The position numbers and the translations under genes were made by a program. This document shows, piece after piece, positions 35,096-47,324 of a stretch of DNA of 64,000 bases (positions are counted from its first letter, which is position 1; every line of letters starts with the position of its first letter). The DNA is from Actinoplanes sp. SE50/110. GTDB lineage: Bacteria > Actinomycetota > Actinomycetes > Mycobacteriales > Micromonosporaceae. The notes beneath the pieces were generated by a model. It saw only the letters and a program-made list of their open reading frames with translations, searched no databases and had not been told where the DNA came from. The DNA lies in assembly GCF_900119315.1 (NCBI RefSeq), contig NZ_LT827010.1, positions 2,030,001-2,094,000 of the forward strand, in the 5' to 3' direction.

Positions 35096-36520
35096 ATGTC
35101 TGAGATAACGACCTCCCGTCGTACGCTGCTCCGCCGTGCCGCCGCGGTCGGTCTGGTGGCCGCCCCCGGCGTCAGCTTCCTGAGCGCCTGTGCCGGCTCC
35201 GACGACTCCGGCACCACCAAGCAGGCGACCGGCACCAAGTCGGCCGACAACCCGCTGGGCATCGACCCGAAGGCCGGCGTCGAGATCGTGATCTTCGACG
35301 GTGGTCTGGGCACCAAGTACGCCACCGATGTCGACACCCCGCTGTTCAACACCAAGTGGCCGGACGCCAAGGTCACCTACTCGGCGACCCAGCAGGTCTC
35401 CACCACGATCAAGCCGCGGCTCAACGGCGGCAACCCGCCGGACATGATCAACAACTCGGGCTCCGACATCATGGACTTCGGCGCCGTGGTCAAGGCCGGC
35501 CAGGCCGCCGACCTGACCGACCTGTTCGCCGCCCCGTCGCTGGACATCACCGGCAAGACGGTCGCCGAGACGCTGGTGCCGGGCGCCGTGCAGCAGGGCA
35601 CCTACGACGGCAAGCCGTTCGCGGTGAACTACTCCTTCACCGTCTTCGGCCTCTGGTACAACAAGAAGCTGTTCGCCAAGAACAGCTGGACCATCCCGAC
35701 CACCTGGGCCGACTTCACCGCGCTGCTGGACAAGATCAAGGCGGCCGGCATCACGCCGTTCGGCTACGCGGGCGCCAACGCGTCGTACTACATGGTCCGC
35801 GCGATCATGACCAGCGCCGCGAAGATCGGCACCGAGCAGGTGCTCAAGGACATCGACAACCTGAAGCCGGGCGCGTGGACCAACGACGCGGTCCTGCAGG
35901 CCGCCAAGGCGTGGGGCGAGGTCGGCAACAAGTACATCGACAAGTCCTTCCTCGGCCTCAAGCACACCGAGGTCCAGCTGCAGCAGGACCAGGACAAGGT
36001 CGCGTTCTACCCCTGTGGCTCCTGGTTGGAGAACGAGCAGGCGGCCAGCACCCCGGCCACCTTCGAGTACGCGATGATGGCGTTCCCGAGCGTCACCACC
36101 TCGGACAAGCTCCCGGCGACCGCGATCAACGCCGCGGCCGGCGAGATCTACTTCGCGGCGGCCAAGGGCAAGAACCCGCAGGGTGGCAAGGAGTACCTGC
36201 GCACCATGCTGTCGAAGAAGGCGGCGCTGGAGTTCACCAAGCTCACCAAGTCGCTGACCGTGGTGGCCGGCGCCGCTGACGGCGTCGTCATCAGCCCCGG
36301 TCTGACCAGCGCGAACGACGCGCTCAGCAAGGCCGGCCAGGACGTCTTCATGGGTTACCTGTTCGACACCTGGTACAAGAAGCTGGACGACGCCTCCCGC
36401 GAGGCCGCCAACCAGCTGATGTTCAAGGGCGGCGACGCGCAGAAGTTCTGCGACACGATGGAGGCCGCTTCGCAGGCCGTCGCGAAGGACTCCTCGATCA
36501 CCAAGTTCACCCGTTCCTGA
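35096..36520 (+). CDS. ngcE: NgcE-like GlcNAc/chitobiose-binding lipoprotein
   Basis: A 474-residue solute-binding protein. The N-terminus TTSRRTLLRRAAAVGLVAAP carries a twin-arginine-like pair followed by a lipobox (FLSAC), so it may be a Tat-exported lipoprotein. The mature chain resembles NgcE of Streptomyces, which binds N-acetylglucosamine and N,N'-diacetylchitobiose: EIVIFDGGLGTKYATD, FTVFGLWYNKKLF, and CGSWLENEQ. It starts the second transporter set and is preceded by GAAGGGA. Confidence 0.85.
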   Translation: MSEITTSRRTLLRRAAAVGLVAAPGVSFLSACAGSDDSGTTKQATGTKSADNPLGIDPKAGVEIVIFDGGLGTKYATDVDTPLFNTKWPDAKVTYSATQQVSTTIKPRLNGGNPPDMINNSGSDIMDFGAVVKAGQAADLTDLFAAPSLDITGKTVAETLVPGAVQQGTYDGKPFAVNYSFTVFGLWYNKKLFAKNSWTIPTTWADFTALLDKIKAAGITPFGYAGANASYYMVRAIMTSAAKIGTEQVLKDIDNLKPGAWTNDAVLQAAKAWGEVGNKYIDKSFLGLKHTEVQLQQDQDKVAFYPCGSWLENEQAASTPATFEYAMMAFPSVTTSDKLPATAINAAAGEIYFAAAKGKNPQGGKEYLRTMLSKKAALEFTKLTKSLTVVAGAADGVVISPGLTSANDALSKAGQDVFMGYLFDTWYKKLDDASREAANQLMFKGGDAQKFCDTMEAASQAVAKDSSITKFTRS

Positions 36521-36552
36521 TCCGGCTTATTCTCACCCCTAGGTAGGACGTC

Positions 36553-37458
36553 ATGCGGCACGGCAAGTATCCCTTCATCATCGGTTTCCTTGTCGTGCCG
36601 CTGGCGCTCTATCTGACCTTCGTGGTCGGTGCCTACCTGCAGATGTTCCAGCTGTCCTTCACGGACTGGTCGGGCTTCGGCGGGTTCAAGTACATCGGCT
36701 TCGACAACTTCGTGAAGCTGTGGGACGACCCGGTCTTCTGGATCGCCCTGCGGCACAACGTCTTCCTGCTGATCTTCCTGCCGATCGTGACGATCGCGAT
36801 CGCGCTGTTCTTCGCGTTCCTGCTGAACGTCGGCGGCCGCAGCAAGGGCGGAGTGACCCGGGGCATCTGGGGCTCCAAGGTCTACCGGATCATCTTCTTC
36901 TTCCCGCAGCTGCTGGCCCTGGCCATCGTCGCGGTGATCTTCGGCCGGGTGTTCGGCTCGGACCACGGCGGCATGCTCAACGGCCTGTTCCCGTCCTCCT
37001 GGTCGCCCTGGTTGTTCCTGGCCGACGAGCGGTTCGCGCTGACCTGCATCCTGGCGGTGCTGGTCTGGCAGGCGGTCGGCTTCTACGTGGTGCTCTTCTC
37101 GGCCGGCATGGGCAACATCCCGCAGGAGATCTACGAGGCCGCCGCGCTGGACGGCGCTACCAAGATCACCCTGTTCTTCCGGATCACCCTGCCGCTGCTC
37201 TGGGGCACCCTGCAGGTCGCCTGGGTCTACCTCGGTATCGCCGCCTTCGACGCGTTCGCCCTGGTCAACATCATGTCGGTGAACAAGGGCGGCCCGAACA
37301 ACGCGACCCAGGTGCTCAGCTACCAGATCTTCCTGAACGCCTTCCAGAACTCGCAGGCCGGTTACGCCTCCGCGATCGGCGTCGTGCTGTTCTTCCTGAC
37401 CCTGACGTTCGCCGCCCTGACCCTGCGGGTCACCCGTCGCGACGCCGCAAACGCCTGA
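36553..37458 (+). CDS. ngcF: NgcF-like sugar ABC transporter permease
   Basis: A 301-residue permease; six TM helices, EAA loop YEAAALDGATKITLFFRITL. The sequence around KYPFIIGFLVVPLALYLTFV and SFTDWSGFGGFKYIG is characteristic of the NgcF branch. AGGTAGG precedes the ATG. It forms the channel with the product of the next gene, 14 bp downstream, for GlcNAc or chitobiose uptake (substrate by family). Confidence 0.86.
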   Translation: MRHGKYPFIIGFLVVPLALYLTFVVGAYLQMFQLSFTDWSGFGGFKYIGFDNFVKLWDDPVFWIALRHNVFLLIFLPIVTIAIALFFAFLLNVGGRSKGGVTRGIWGSKVYRIIFFFPQLLALAIVAVIFGRVFGSDHGGMLNGLFPSSWSPWLFLADERFALTCILAVLVWQAVGFYVVLFSAGMGNIPQEIYEAAALDGATKITLFFRITLPLLWGTLQVAWVYLGIAAFDAFALVNIMSVNKGGPNNATQVLSYQIFLNAFQNSQAGYASAIGVVLFFLTLTFAALTLRVTRRDAANA

Positions 37459-37472
37459 CCGCGGAGATCACC

Positions 37473-38375
37473 ATGACCAACCTGGTAACCAACGCACCCG
37501 CGGTCGCCGCGAAACCCGCCGCCGCGGACAAGGAACGCAGAATCAGCCCGCTCAACGGCGTGGCGCACATCGCGCTGTTCCTCTGGGCGCTGGCCACCGC
37601 CGGCCCGCTGATCTGGGTGGTGCTGGCCTCGTTCAAGGACAACACCGAGATCTTCCTGGGCAAGCCGTTCTCGCTGCCCGCGCACTTCTCGTTCAAGACG
37701 TACGCCGACGCCTGGAGCGAGGCGCACATCGGGCAGTACTTCCTGAACAGCGTGTTCGTGGTGGTGGTCAGCACGGCCGGCACCATGCTGCTGGGCGCGA
37801 TGGCGGCGTACGTGCTGGCCCGCTACCGGTTCCCGGGCAACCGGGCGCTGTACTACCTGTTCGTCTCCGGCCTGGCCTTCCCCACGTTCATGGCGATCGG
37901 CCCGCTGTTCGGCATCCTGCAGAGCCTGAGCCTGCTCAACACGTACACCGGCCTGATCCTGGTCTACATCGCGTACTCGCTGTCGTTCACGGTGTTCTTC
38001 CTGACCGCGTTCTTCCAGACGCTGCCGGCCGAGATCGACGAGGCCGCGATGATGGACGGCGCCGGGCATCTGCGCCGGTTCTTCCAGGTGATGATGCCGA
38101 TGGCCAAGTCCGGCCTGGTCAGCATCACGATCTTCAACATCGTCGGGCAGTGGAACCAGTACCTGCTGCCGGTGGTGATCATGCAGGGTGCCGGCGCCGA
38201 CTCGAAGTGGGTGCTCACCCAGGGCGTCGCGAACATCAGCACCTCAGCCGGTTACCACGCCGAGTGGTCCACGCTGTTCGCCGCGCTGACCCTGTCGATC
38301 CTGCCGATGATCGTCGTCTACGGCATCTTCCAGCGGCAGATCCAGGCGGGTCTGACCGCCGGTGCCGTCAAGTAG
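37473..38375 (+). CDS. ngcG: NgcG-like sugar ABC transporter permease
   Basis: A 300-residue permease with six TM helices and the EAA loop DEAAMMDGAGHLRRFFQVMM. QRQIQAGLTAGAVK at the end is the usual MalG-type C-terminus. A GGAGA site precedes the ATG. It completes the second importer; again no ATPase gene follows, and the next gene is a DNA polymerase-like protein on the same strand, about 30 bp on. Confidence 0.86.
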   Translation: MTNLVTNAPAVAAKPAAADKERRISPLNGVAHIALFLWALATAGPLIWVVLASFKDNTEIFLGKPFSLPAHFSFKTYADAWSEAHIGQYFLNSVFVVVVSTAGTMLLGAMAAYVLARYRFPGNRALYYLFVSGLAFPTFMAIGPLFGILQSLSLLNTYTGLILVYIAYSLSFTVFFLTAFFQTLPAEIDEAAMMDGAGHLRRFFQVMMPMAKSGLVSITIFNIVGQWNQYLLPVVIMQGAGADSKWVLTQGVANISTSAGYHAEWSTLFAALTLSILPMIVVYGIFQRQIQAGLTAGAVK

Positions 38376-38405
38376 GTTGTCGTACCCCGCGAGCAGAATG
38401 ACCAT

Positions 38406-40046
38406 GTGCTCGTAGCGGTACTCCCTGACGGTCGGCTGCAGGATCTGCGTGCCGACGGGCGGCCGGTCGGGGCGCCCCACCCGGCGCCCGACCTGCCGGC
38501 GGCGATCGCCGCGCGCGAGGCCGCCGAGCAGCCGCGCTGGATCTGGGCGGCCACCGCCGACACCTATCCCGCGCTGCTGCGCGCCGGCGTCCGGGTGGCC
38601 CGTTGCCACGACCTGGAGCTGACCGAAGCGCTGCTGCTCGGGCACGCCGGTCGCTGGGGCGAGCCACGGGGGCTCGCCGCCGCGACCGCCCGGCTGCGCG
38701 GCCTCCCGGTCCCGGCCGACCGGCCCCGGCCCGAGGCCGAGCCGCCCGGTTTCGCCCAGGGCGCGCTCTTCGCGACGTTCCCCACGGCCGTCGCGGTCTC
38801 CGCCGAGGACCTGATTGCGGTGTACGCGGATCAGCAGCGCCGCCTCGCGCAGACCGGCCACCCCGGACGGTTCCGGATGCTGGCCGCCGCCGAGTCGGCC
38901 GGTTCCCTGATCGCCGCCGAGATGGGCCACACCGGCCTGCCGTGGCGCGCCGACGTGCACGACCGGCTCCTACGCGAGCTGCTGGGGCCGCCGCAGCCGG
39001 TCGGCCCGCCGCGCCGGCTGGCCGAGCTCACCGCGGCGATCAACGAGGCGTTCGGCACCCACGGGCTGCACCCCGACTCGCCGGCCGAGGTGGTCCGCGC
39101 GTTCGCCCGGGCCGGCATCCAGATCCCGAACACCCGCCGCTGGGTGCTCCGCCGGGTCGACCACCCGGCGGTCGCCCCGCTGCTGGAGTTCAAGGAGCTC
39201 TACCGGATCTGGACCGCGCACGGCTGGTCCTGGCTCGACTCCTGGGTCCACGACGGCCGCTTCCATCCGGAATACGTCGCCGGCGGCGTCGTCTCCGGCC
39301 GCTGGGGCGCCCGCGGCGGCAGCGCCCTGCAGATCCCCAAGGTGGTGCGCCGCGCGGTGCTGGCCGATCCGGGCTGGCGGTTCGTGGTCGCCGACGCCGG
39401 CCAGCTGGAGCCGCGGGTGATGGCCGCGGTCTCCGGCGACCGGGGGCTGGCCCGCGCCGCGGCCGGCGGCGACCTCTACGCCGAGCTGGCCCGCGACTCC
39501 TTCGACGGCGATCGGGCCAAGGCCAAGATCGCCCTGATCGGCGCGATGTACGGGCAGACCGGCGGCGACGCCATCCCGGCCCTGGCCGTGCTGCGCCGGC
39601 ACTATCCCACCGCGTTCGAGTACGTGGAGCAGGCCGCCCGGGTCGGGGAGAACGGCGGGCTGGTCCGCTCCTGGCTGGGCCGCACCTGCCCGCCGGCGGC
39701 CGGCCCGGGCCGCGACGCCGGGCTCGACCCGCCCGATGAGGTGGCCCCGCCACCCGGACGGGCGAGGGGCCGATTCACCCGGAACTTCGTGATCCAGGCC
39801 ACCGCCGCCGAGTGGGCCCTGGTGCTGCTGGCCACCCTGCGCACCGCGCTGGCCGGGACGCCGGCCGAGCTGGTCCTGTTCGTGCACGATGAGGTGGTCG
39901 TGCACTGCCCGGCTGACCAGGCGGAACAGGTCGCCGAGACGATCCGCGAGTGCGCCGCGCGGGCCGGGCGGATGCTGTTCGGCGCCAGCGAGGTGCGCTT
40001 CCCGCTGGACGTCTCAGTGGTTGGTTGCTACGCGGAAGCCAAGTGA
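38406..40046 (+). CDS. Bifunctional 3'-5' exonuclease/DNA polymerase (family A-like)
   Basis: A 546-residue protein of the actinobacterial branch annotated as bifunctional 3'-5' exonuclease/DNA polymerase. The polymerase motifs are visible: motif A VVADAGQLEPRVMAAVSGD (Asp metal ligand), motif B RAKAKIALIGAMYGQTGG, and motif C VHDEVVVH. The exonuclease-like N-terminal half shows no clear catalytic acidic residues, so it may be inactive. There is no 5' nuclease domain, making it shorter than PolA. GTG at 38406 begins VLVAVLPDGRLQDLR. A role in repair or lesion bypass is plausible but unproven. Confidence 0.87.
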   Translation: MLVAVLPDGRLQDLRADGRPVGAPHPAPDLPAAIAAREAAEQPRWIWAATADTYPALLRAGVRVARCHDLELTEALLLGHAGRWGEPRGLAAATARLRGLPVPADRPRPEAEPPGFAQGALFATFPTAVAVSAEDLIAVYADQQRRLAQTGHPGRFRMLAAAESAGSLIAAEMGHTGLPWRADVHDRLLRELLGPPQPVGPPRRLAELTAAINEAFGTHGLHPDSPAEVVRAFARAGIQIPNTRRWVLRRVDHPAVAPLLEFKELYRIWTAHGWSWLDSWVHDGRFHPEYVAGGVVSGRWGARGGSALQIPKVVRRAVLADPGWRFVVADAGQLEPRVMAAVSGDRGLARAAAGGDLYAELARDSFDGDRAKAKIALIGAMYGQTGGDAIPALAVLRRHYPTAFEYVEQAARVGENGGLVRSWLGRTCPPAAGPGRDAGLDPPDEVAPPPGRARGRFTRNFVIQATAAEWALVLLATLRTALAGTPAELVLFVHDEVVVHCPADQAEQVAETIRECAARAGRMLFGASEVRFPLDVSVVGCYAEAK

Positions 40047-40069
40047 GGAAGTGGGTATCGTTATGGGTC

Positions 40070-40160
40070 CGGCCGAGAGGCGCTGCAGCGGGATCACCCG
40101 TCACGCTCGACCGGTGATCCGCGAGCAAGGGCGCCTCCGACTTCTCTCGGAGGTGTACCC
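40070..40160 (+). ncRNA. S-adenosylhomocysteine (SAH) riboswitch of metH
   Basis: The 5' strand GAGGCGC (40077-40083), followed by TGCAGC, and the 3' strand GCGCCTC (40131-40137) form the P1 helix. The internal CACGCTCG and GAGCAAGG segments match the SAH riboswitch consensus as I remember it. Immediately after, CCTCCGA (40134-40140) can pair with TCGGAGG (40147-40153), which contains the ribosome-binding GGAGG seven bases before the GTG of metH. The two helices share 40134-40137, so P1 formation frees the ribosome site. SAH binding should therefore turn metH translation on, the known logic of this class. Confidence 0.85.
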
Positions 40161-43760
<3,600 letters not shown>

Positions 43761-43775
43761 CAGGGGTTCGCGGGA

Positions 43776-44264
43776 ATGGTGCCGATCGTGGTGATGGGGG
43801 TCGCCGGCTGCGGCAAGAGCACGGTCGGCGCCGCCCTGGCGGCACGCCTGGGCGTGCCGTACGGCGAGGCCGACGACTTCCACCCGGCGGCCAACGTGGC
43901 CAAGATGCACTCCGGGCTGGCGCTGACCGACGCCGACCGGGCGCCGTGGCTCGCCGCGATCGCCGCCCGGATCGCGACGGCGGGGGAGCAGGGGCTGGTG
44001 GTGTCCTGCTCGGCACTCAAACGCGCCTACCGCGACGTGCTGCGCGGACCGGACCCGCGGACGTTCTTCGTGCACCTGGTGCTGACGCCGGAGGTGGCGA
44101 CCGCCCGGGTGAGCGCCCGGGCCGGGCACTTCATGCCGAGCACGCTGGTCGCCTCCCAGTTCGCCACGCTGGAGCCGCTGGCGCCGGACGAGAACGGGCT
44201 GGGCGTCGACGCGACCCTGCCACTCGACAAGATCATCAACCGGGTGCTGGGGCGGCTGGCCTAG
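43776..44264 (+). CDS. gntK: Gluconate kinase
   Basis: A 162-residue P-loop kinase phosphorylating D-gluconate to 6-phosphogluconate. Walker A is MGVAGCGKSTVG at the start; EADDFHPAANVAKM (substrate binding) and SCSALKRAYRD are typical of GntK, as is GHFMPSTLVASQFATLE. Located 15 bp after metH, without other gluconate genes nearby, so the grouping looks incidental. AGGGG lies before the ATG. Confidence 0.93.
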   Translation: MVPIVVMGVAGCGKSTVGAALAARLGVPYGEADDFHPAANVAKMHSGLALTDADRAPWLAAIAARIATAGEQGLVVSCSALKRAYRDVLRGPDPRTFFVHLVLTPEVATARVSARAGHFMPSTLVASQFATLEPLAPDENGLGVDATLPLDKIINRVLGRLA

Positions 44265-44397
44265 GTTCGTGCCGTCCGGCGTCCACTGGCGGAACCCGGG
44301 TGCCGGGCCTCGCCCGCCCGGGAGTCGATCCGCGATAGTCCGCATTCCGTGACCTGTCGGCCGCGTGGCGCCGACGCCGGCGACCCCGCTCACAGTA

Positions 44398-44450
44398 CTT
44401 GAACACGTTCAACAACAGTCCTATGCTCAGCGTTGTTGAACACGTTCAAG
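44398..44450 (+). promoter_or_regulatory. Promoter with twin TetR operators
   Basis: Two identical 14-bp sites TTGAACACGTTCAA occur at 44399-44412 and 44436-44449, with matching flanks (CAAC after the first, GTTG before the second). TTGAAC of the first site (44399-44404) is a -35 hexamer and TATGCT (44422-44427) a -10, spaced exactly 17 bp. The second site covers the start-site region. A repressor dimer on each would block polymerase. A TetR gene lies in the operon, so autoregulation is expected. Confidence 0.82.
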
Positions 44451-44462
44451 AAAGGGGCCGAC

Positions 44463-45029
44463 ATGGACCCGAAGATGTGGATGTACCTCGGCTACCTCGT
44501 CGTCAGCGTCGCCCTGACGATCTGGGTGGGCACCACCCTCGCCCGCAACGGAATGGTCTTCCTCACCGACGTCTTCGCCGACGACCGGCTGGCCCGGGCC
44601 GTCAACCAGCTCCTGGTCATGGGGTTCTACCTGCTCAACCTGGGCTACCTGGCCATCGCCATGCGCACCGGCGATCGCATCGGCAACGCCGCCGAGGCGT
44701 TGGAGAAGCTCTCCGGGAAGATCGGCTGGGTGTTGCTGGTGCTGGGCGCGCTGCACCTGAGCAACGTCTTCTTCCTCGGTCGCTACCGGCGTGGCCGACT
44801 GCGTCCGGCGGCGCCCACACCCGGCCGCACCCCGTTCCCGGCGTACCCGCCCGGCGTCATGCCGGGCCTGGTCGTCCCCCCGGTGGGCCCGGTCGCCTAC
44901 CCGTACGCCGCCGGCCACCCGGCCGCGTACCCCCCGCCCCCGTACGCCGCGGCGCCCGCGCGATCTCCGGCACCGCAGCAGAGCACGGTCGGGAGTGCGG
45001 CGCCGGCGGCCGAGGGAACGCCGGCATGA
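44463..45029 (+). CDS. Membrane protein with Pro-rich cytoplasmic tail (TetR-controlled)
   Basis: A 188-residue protein with three hydrophobic helices (about residues 8-25, 48-67 and 85-105), then RYRRGRLRPAAP and a 70-residue Pro/Ala/Tyr-rich tail (PGVMPGLVVPPVGPVAYPYA). No family was recognised. AAGGGG lies eight bases before the ATG at 44463. It is the first gene after the twin-operator promoter, and its stop overlaps the start of the TetR gene, so it is the direct target of that repressor. Function unknown; co-regulation with a TetR protein suggests a response to a small molecule. Confidence 0.72.
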   Translation: MDPKMWMYLGYLVVSVALTIWVGTTLARNGMVFLTDVFADDRLARAVNQLLVMGFYLLNLGYLAIAMRTGDRIGNAAEALEKLSGKIGWVLLVLGALHLSNVFFLGRYRRGRLRPAAPTPGRTPFPAYPPGVMPGLVVPPVGPVAYPYAAGHPAAYPPPPYAAAPARSPAPQQSTVGSAAPAAEGTPA

Positions 45030-45868
45030 CTCCCGCCGGGGGCCGTACACCGGCGGCGTCCGGCACCCGGGCGGCCACTACCGTGACGGATGTGACGACC
45101 GCCGCCGACGCCGCCTCCCCGCCCGATCCGCCGCCCGACGGCTCCACATCGCCGGCCGACCCGGCCTCGGCAGGGGAGACGCCGCCCGCCGGGCCGGCGG
45201 GTCGTCCCCGCCGGGTCCGGGGCGAGCAGACCCGCGAACTCATCCTCGGTACCGCGCTGCGTCTGTTCCAGGAGCGGGGCTACGCCGAGACGACCATGCG
45301 GGCCATCGCCCGGGAGGCCGGGGTGGCGGTCGGCAACGCGTACTACTACTTCGACTCCAAGGAACACCTGATCCAGGGCTTCTACGATCAGAACCAGCTC
45401 GCCCACCGCTCCGCGGCCGCCCGGGTCTTCGCCTCGGAGCGGACCTTCGCGGGCCGGCTGCGGGGGGTGCTGCACGCCGGGATCGACGTCAACGCGCCGT
45501 ACCACGCCTTCGCCGGGACGTTCTTCAAGACGGCAGCGGATCCGTCGTCACCGCTCAGCCCCTTCTCCCCGGCGTCGGCGCCGTCCCGGGAAGCCGCGAT
45601 CGGCCTCTTTCGCGAGGTCGTGAGCTCGTCCGGGCTGCGCCTCGACCCGCAGCTTCGCGCCCAGCTCCCCGAGCTGCTGTGGCTGGGCTGGATGGGGGTG
45701 ATCCTCTTCTGGGTGCACGACGGCTCGCCGGACCAACGACGGACCCGCATGCTCATCGACGGAGCCGTACCGCTGATCGACAAGGTCGTCAAGCTGTCGC
45801 GGCTACCCGTCATGCGCCCCGCGCTGCACCAGGCACTGGGCCTGATCACGGCGTTGCGGGGCACCTGA
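45026..45868 (+). CDS. TetR-family transcriptional regulator
   Basis: A 280-residue repressor. About 65 disordered, Pro/Ala-rich residues precede the TetR HTH (RELILGTALRLFQERGYAET TMRAIAREAGVAVGNAYYYF), followed by an all-helical ligand domain. TetR proteins dimerise on palindromes and release on ligand binding. The ATG at 45026 overlaps the TGA of the membrane protein; a later in-frame start just before the HTH is possible given the unusual N-terminal extension. The two 14-bp palindromes in front of the operon are its likely binding sites. Confidence 0.88.
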   Translation: MTPAGGRTPAASGTRAATTVTDVTTAADAASPPDPPPDGSTSPADPASAGETPPAGPAGRPRRVRGEQTRELILGTALRLFQERGYAETTMRAIAREAGVAVGNAYYYFDSKEHLIQGFYDQNQLAHRSAAARVFASERTFAGRLRGVLHAGIDVNAPYHAFAGTFFKTAADPSSPLSPFSPASAPSREAAIGLFREVVSSSGLRLDPQLRAQLPELLWLGWMGVILFWVHDGSPDQRRTRMLIDGAVPLIDKVVKLSRLPVMRPALHQALGLITALRGT

Positions 45869-45879
45869 CGGTCGCGCCT

Positions 45880-46704
45880 CTACCGGGACGCCCAGAGGTT
45901 CAGGTGGAGACGGTCCAGCAGGACCGGGGCGAACAGGCCGATCAGCGAGACCACCGAGACGATGGTGAAGGCGGTGCTCAGGATCACCGTCTCGGTCTTG
46001 CCGCCGACCTTCACCGCGAAGCGGTTCGGGATGCCGACCATCCGCCACATCCGGCCCCGGCCGGTCGGGATCGGCCAGAAGATCGGCACACCGTTCTTCG
46101 TGATCATGTCGCCGAGCAGGTGCACCACGCAGCCGGCGCCGACCGCGAAACCGAGCAGCGGATAACCCCGGTCGCCGGGCAGGTTCGCCGCGGTGAACCA
46201 GGCGATCGCGGCGGCGGCCAGGGTGACGATCAGCCAGCCGGCCTTCTCCGCCCACTTCTCGAACAGGCCGCGCAGCGCCAGACCGGCCATGAAGAAGATG
46301 ATGCCGACCACCGCCCACTTGCCGTAGTGCGCGGCCAGCGCGGTGGTGCCCCAGCCGACCAGCGCGGCGAACGGCAGCGTGTGCGTGAAGGTCCGGTGCC
46401 CGTGATCCCGCTTCGGGTCCCGGGACTGCCGGGTCGCGGTGTAGATGCCCAGCGAGATCTTCTCGATCACCTCGGCCACGAACAGCGAGAACACCCCGAA
46501 GGTGCGGGCCACCGTGGCCCCGCCCTGATTGGTGGTCACCTTGCCGGACAGGTCGAAGTCGGGCATCAGCGCACCCCCGGCGGCCATCGCGGTGCCCACG
46601 CCGATCATCAGCGGTGACTGGTGATAATCGGCGAACTGGTCGAGCGCCCAGCTGCCGGCCAGCCAGGCGGCCGCCCCCGACAGTGCGTGCGACGGACCCA
46701 TCAT
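45880..46704 (-). CDS. YdjM-like membrane metal-dependent hydrolase
   Basis: A 274-residue integral membrane protein of the YdjM/LexA-binding family (PF04307). The first motif is MGPSHALSGAAAWL and the second HGHRTFTHTLPFAAL, whose His residues are proposed metal ligands; HLLGDMITKNG follows. About seven TM helices. The family was first linked to the SOS regulon in E. coli, but no LexA box is obvious here. ATG at 46704 is preceded by GGGAGGG nine bases upstream; the frame opens further upstream without similarity. Confidence 0.84.
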   Translation of the reverse strand: MMGPSHALSGAAAWLAGSWALDQFADYHQSPLMIGVGTAMAAGGALMPDFDLSGKVTTNQGGATVARTFGVFSLFVAEVIEKISLGIYTATRQSRDPKRDHGHRTFTHTLPFAALVGWGTTALAAHYGKWAVVGIIFFMAGLALRGLFEKWAEKAGWLIVTLAAAAIAWFTAANLPGDRGYPLLGFAVGAGCVVHLLGDMITKNGVPIFWPIPTGRGRMWRMVGIPNRFAVKVGGKTETVILSTAFTIVSVVSLIGLFAPVLLDRLHLNLWASR

Positions 46705-46814
46705 GTGCGTCGTCCCTCCCCGAACAAGCTGCGACACTCTCGCAGAGCCGGGCATGAAGATCAACGACCGGGGGGTCCACACCGGAGTGGAGTCGGCCAC
46801 CCGACAGCCGGCGC

Positions 46815-47213
46815 TCAGAAACGGGGCCGCGCCGGTACGCCGTGACGGTGCCACCGGGCGTGCCGGAACAAACCCGTCAGCAGGAAGAACAGCGGGAAGA
46901 CCGGCCAGAAGAAGGTGGCGCCGGACAGCGTCCACAGAGCCACCAGCAGCCCGGCGGCGATCACCACGAGACGGAGATGGCGCTGCATGGACCGGCGTGT
47001 CGCGCCCGTCCCCCGATCCCCGCGGGGCAGGTCCCGGACCAGCACGTCCAGATCGTCGCGGAACGTCGCGGCATACGCGGCGCCCAGCCGCTGCTCACCC
47101 TCGTCCAGGGTGAGCCGCCCCTCCGTCATCGCCTCCCGCAGCAGCCCGGCGATCTGCTCACGCTCGGAGTCGGAGGTCCGCAGCCGGGGCGGGGTGACTT
47201 GTTCGGGATGCAC
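46815..47213 (-). CDS. DUF1707 SHOCT-like domain membrane protein
   Basis: A 132-residue protein. The N-terminal DUF1707 domain is LRTSDSEREQIAGLLREAMT EGRLTLDEGEQRL...TFRDDLDVLVRDLP, followed by two closely spaced TM helices (LVVIAAGLLVALWTLSGATFFWP and LFFLLTGLFRH). GTG at 47213 follows GAGGAGG six bases upstream. Proteins of this type often lie next to two-component systems in actinobacteria; here the kinase gene is divergent, 220 bp away, with palindromes between. Confidence 0.83.
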   Translation of the reverse strand: MHPEQVTPPRLRTSDSEREQIAGLLREAMTEGRLTLDEGEQRLGAAYAATFRDDLDVLVRDLPRGDRGTGATRRSMQRHLRLVVIAAGLLVALWTLSGATFFWPVFPLFFLLTGLFRHARWHRHGVPARPRF

Positions 47214-47324
47214 GATGTCCTCCTCGGGTGGTGCCTGCCTCCCAGAGTCCCCGCCGGGCTGCCCGGCGACGTCGTCCGGGCGGCGCAATCGCGGGGAGTG
47301 GTCCCGGGATCGATGCCGGCCGGC

